A stretch of 64,000 bases of DNA, from contig NC_090779.1 in the NCBI RefSeq assembly GCF_040054535.1, positions 26,525,001-26,589,000 of the forward strand, read 5' to 3'. Positions 60,886-64,000 of this stretch are shown here, piece by piece; the stretch's first letter is position 1, and every line of letters starts with the position of its first letter. The notes below the pieces were generated by a model, which saw only the letters and a list, made by a program, of their open reading frames with translations, made no database searches and was not told the DNA's origin. The position numbers were made by a program, and so were the translations under genes. The DNA is from Antennarius striatus. Lineage: Eukaryota > Chordata > Actinopteri > Lophiiformes > Antennariidae.

Positions 60886-63482
60886 AACTAATCCAGAATG
60901 CTGCTGCCCGTGTTCTGACCAGGACCAGTACCAGAGACCAGGTTCTGGATTAGTTGAAGTGTCTTCAGTGACTTTTTGGGGCAGCCTGAAAAAAGTGCGT
61001 TACAGTAATCTAGTCTGGAAGTGATGAAAGCGTGGATTAATTTCTCTGCATCACTCCGTTTTAAAATATGCCTGATTTTAGCAATGTTTCGGAGATGGAA
61101 AAAGGCCGTTCTAGAAACCTGCTTAATGTGTGTGTTAAACCAGAGATCCTGATCAAAGGTGACACCTAGGTTCCTCGCAGTGGTTTTGGCCTCAAACGTG
61201 ATGCTATCCGAGGCTCTTACATCACTTGGCACTACATCCCTAACGGTCTTTGGGCCGAGCACAATAACCTGAGTTTTACCAGAATTTTGAAGCAAAAAGT
61301 TATTGGTCATCCAATCTTTAATCCCTTTGATACACGCCTGTAATTTGAACAGCTGATTGACTTCATCAGGTTTAATCGAGAGATATAATTGCGTATCATC
61401 GGCATAACAATGGAAGTTGATGGAGTGTTTCCTTATACATGCTTCGTCTGGGTAATTTGATAAGATAAACAGTAATGGACCAAGAACCGAGCCTTGAGGA
61501 ACTCCATAGCTAGCTGTAGTGGACTGGGAGGAGTCGTTATGAACGTGAACAAACTGGGAACGGTCAGTTAAATAGGACTTAAACCACATCAGTGCTGATC
61601 CCTTAATACCAATTGTTTGGTCCAGACGTGCCAGAAGAATATTGTGGTCAATTGTGTCAAACGCCGCACTAAGGTCCAAGAGAACCAGTATAGAAACAAG
61701 TCCTCTGTCTGAAGCGGTTAGAAGGTCGTTGCTAACCTTGACAAGTGCTGTTTCCGTACTATGATGTTCCCTGAAACCTGACTGGAAATTCTCAAATAAA
61801 CTGTTGGATTTAAGGAAATCACAAAACTGATTAGCGACTATTTTCTTCAAGATCTTAGATAAAAACGGGAGATTTGAGATGGGTCGATAATTATTTAGAA
61901 CAGTAGGGTCCAGGAACATGGTACGTATCCTGTAGATAAAGACATGTTAATTATATTAAGGAAGTGGTTGCCAAGTAAAGGTAGGGCTTCTTTGATGAGT
62001 TTAGTTGGAATTGGATCTAACAGACAGGAGGACGGTTTAGCTGAGGAGATTATTTTAATCAGCTGACTGATCTGTATTGGAGAAAAGACATCCATAGAAC
62101 CAACGGGTTCAGCAGTCAGCTGTGTGTTTTCCGGATCTAAGGGACCTAAAGAAGGACCAGAGTTTGAGGATAGGATGCCATTAATTTGGTCTCTGATGAG
62201 CAGGATCTTATTGTTGAAATTCATAAAATCATTGCTGTGGAGACTTGATGGAATACTAGGATCAAATGTGGTTCTTTGTCAGAACCTGTGATTGTTTCTT
62301 TTGTCCTCCAGTAATGATGAATAATAGGCTGCTCTAGTGGAACGAATCCCTTACTGTATTTATGTAAACCATCTTCTCCTAGTTCAGTAGAACGCCATTT
62401 CCTCTCAAGTTGTCGGGATTCTTGCTTTAATTGGTGGGTGCAAGAATTAAACCAGGGAGCTCGCATCCCCTGTTTTATAGTCTTGTCTTTTAGTGGAGCA
62501 ATTAAATCTAAGGTTTTTCACGGAAAGTCTGTTGTATTGTCAACAAACTCATCAATTTTGAGATGGACTAACATTAACTGAGTTCGGAAAATGATCCGCT
62601 GTGTGGTTCAGTTGTGGATACTTGGGATTTCTTCCCTGAATTTAGAAATAGTATGATCTGATAGATTTCTAGTTTTTTTGCAGGAAGAGAATTACACAAT
62701 AGCCGAATGTCAAAAGTTATCAGGTCAGAAAGGATAGGATTACGAGGAAAGATGACCAACTCCTCAATTTCAATCCCATAAATCAAGACTAAGTCCAGAG
62801 TATGCTCGAACTGGTGGGTAGGTTCCTGTACACACTGACTAAAGCCTATGGAGTCTAGTAATGACATAAATGCCCTACTGAGGCTATCATTACTGTCATC
62901 CACGTGAATATTGAAATCACCAACAATTATGACCTCATCAGTTTTAAGAATTAAACTAGTTAAATCGGCAAATTCAGATAGAAAGTCACTGTATGGACCA
63001 GGAGGACAATAAATGATGACAAATAACAGGCTGAAGTATTTTCTGGATTGGGTTTGATAGGCTCAGACTAAGACTTTCAAATGGATTAAATATAATTTTA
63101 GGTTTAGGTCAATTCTAGCGAGGAATTAAAAATAGATGTAACTCCTCCACCTCTGCCTGAGACTGGAGGGATCTGATCATTTAGGTGACTAGGAGGAGTA
63201 GCTTCATTTAGGGAAAAATACTCATCCTCACTTAACCAGGTTTCCCTTAAAAAGAATAAATCAATATAATAATCTGATATAATGTCATTGATTAAAACAG
63301 CTTTTGAAGACAGATCTAATATTTAGGAGACTACATTTTATTGTTTCGTACTCCGGAGCTGTTGAAATCCTGGTTTTGATTTTTATTAAATTTGGATGTC
63401 CAGTTGCTTTCCTCTGGACTTGAAATAACTTAAATTTCACGTGAATTAACTTTAAACGGTCGAGGGACAGACACAGTCTCAA
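60886..63482 (-). mobile_element. Long L2 LINE, copy-A family, decayed endonuclease and nearly intact RT
   Basis: On the minus strand, degraded endonuclease pieces (IKCSLLNIRSVFKS at about 63330; VGDFNIHVDDSND near 62900; HTLDLVLIYGIEIEELV) are followed by a linker (62224-61895: RDQINGILS, SSCLLDPIPTKLIKEAL). A long RT frame follows (61919-60888) with [42 protein letters not shown] and YADDTQLY. A short deletion separates TGYVPCS from LDPTVLNN (about 61915-61930). The 3' end is cut at about 60886 with a short inverted segment. It is the same family as copy A at 10116-17131 and serves as its uninterrupted reference. Confidence 0.88.
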
Positions 63483-64000
63483 TGGTGTGTACAGTGGATG
63501 ACAGCATGGTGGGTGACCATCCTAGGAGCGCAGGGACCTGTTTGAGACTACGACTCTACGTCCCGGTCTCACCTCTGGGTCAGGGTTTTGGGTAAAAAAA
63601 ATAAAGTGTCAGCAGACATCATTCATCCAGGATCCTTTATCTGTCCGCCTCTTTGGCCGCGGTGCCGCTGGACTGCGTCGGCTGCTCCACCTCTTTGACA
63701 TGGCGTCCATGTTTGCTTTGAGATCACGCCACTGTTTTACATTCTCAGCATGAAATATTAAGTCATTATTTTCCCTTCAGAAGCAGCCACTCCTGCCATC
63801 AGTTGTGCGTTTTATCCTGAGTGTGCTCAGTTTGAGTCACCTTTCACACAAAGACCCCAGGTAGGAAAGAGGAATTCATCAAGCTTTATCTGGACGGCCA
63901 GGGAAGGCCAGACTTTGTGTCAAGAATTCCGGACACAACTCTCACTTCAGATGCATCAGGTCCGGATGAGCCGACCTCTCAACAGGACCCCCTCAAGAGG
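63483..64000. other. Distal intergenic sequence
   Basis: No gene, repeat array or RNA gene recognised. CCTTCAGAAGCAGCCACTCCTGCC near 63775 resembles a splice acceptor followed by open sequence, but no frame is supported. Confidence 0.4.

Overview
The window is vertebrate, almost certainly teleost fish, nuclear DNA. The evidence is short coding exons with GT/AG introns, L2, RTE, Tc1/mariner and piggyBac-type transposons, many (CA)n tracts and many minisatellites. I cannot name the species. Three protein-coding genes lie head to tail on the + strand, and all three keep an open frame across every splice junction.

(1) Positions 1-24160 hold the 3' sixteen coding exons of a copine of the CPNE5/8/9 group, closest to copine-8 from memory. 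The first roughly 90 codons lie upstream of the window. One intron is 11.5 kb long (9330-20799). It consists of a 17-bp minisatellite split by a nested stack of three same-strand L2 LINE fragments. (2) Positions 24161-37625 are intergenic: minisatellites, a degenerate TTAGGG-like array, one L2 3' fragment, and low-repeat stretches that look like regulatory DNA. (3) Positions 37626-51131 hold a complete 25-exon SMC1-type cohesin gene (1,232 codons), called smc1b. Its introns carry a piggyBac-type MITE, a 2-kb insertion inside a minisatellite, and a complete but decayed Tc1/mariner element. (4) Only 1.2 kb downstream, 52376-55410 holds a complete four-exon borcs5 gene (197 codons) with a 1.45-kb minisatellite in intron 1. 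(5) Positions 55411-64000 are intergenic, with a TA-flanked DNA transposon and a long, decayed L2.

The three genes act in unrelated processes: Ca2+-dependent membrane binding (copine), meiotic chromosome cohesion (smc1b) and lysosome positioning (borcs5). There is no operon logic. The window's character comes from its repeats, which make most of the long open reading frames artefacts. I found no previously undescribed biological system. The observations most worth checking are the nested L2 stack in the minisatellite, a LINE-derived 30-bp minisatellite, an excess of full CRE octamers (TGACGTCA) including one about 100 bp upstream of both complete genes' start codons, a heat-shock-element-like array in the copine 3' UTR, and a minisatellite unit shared in inverted orientation by two genes 42 kb apart.
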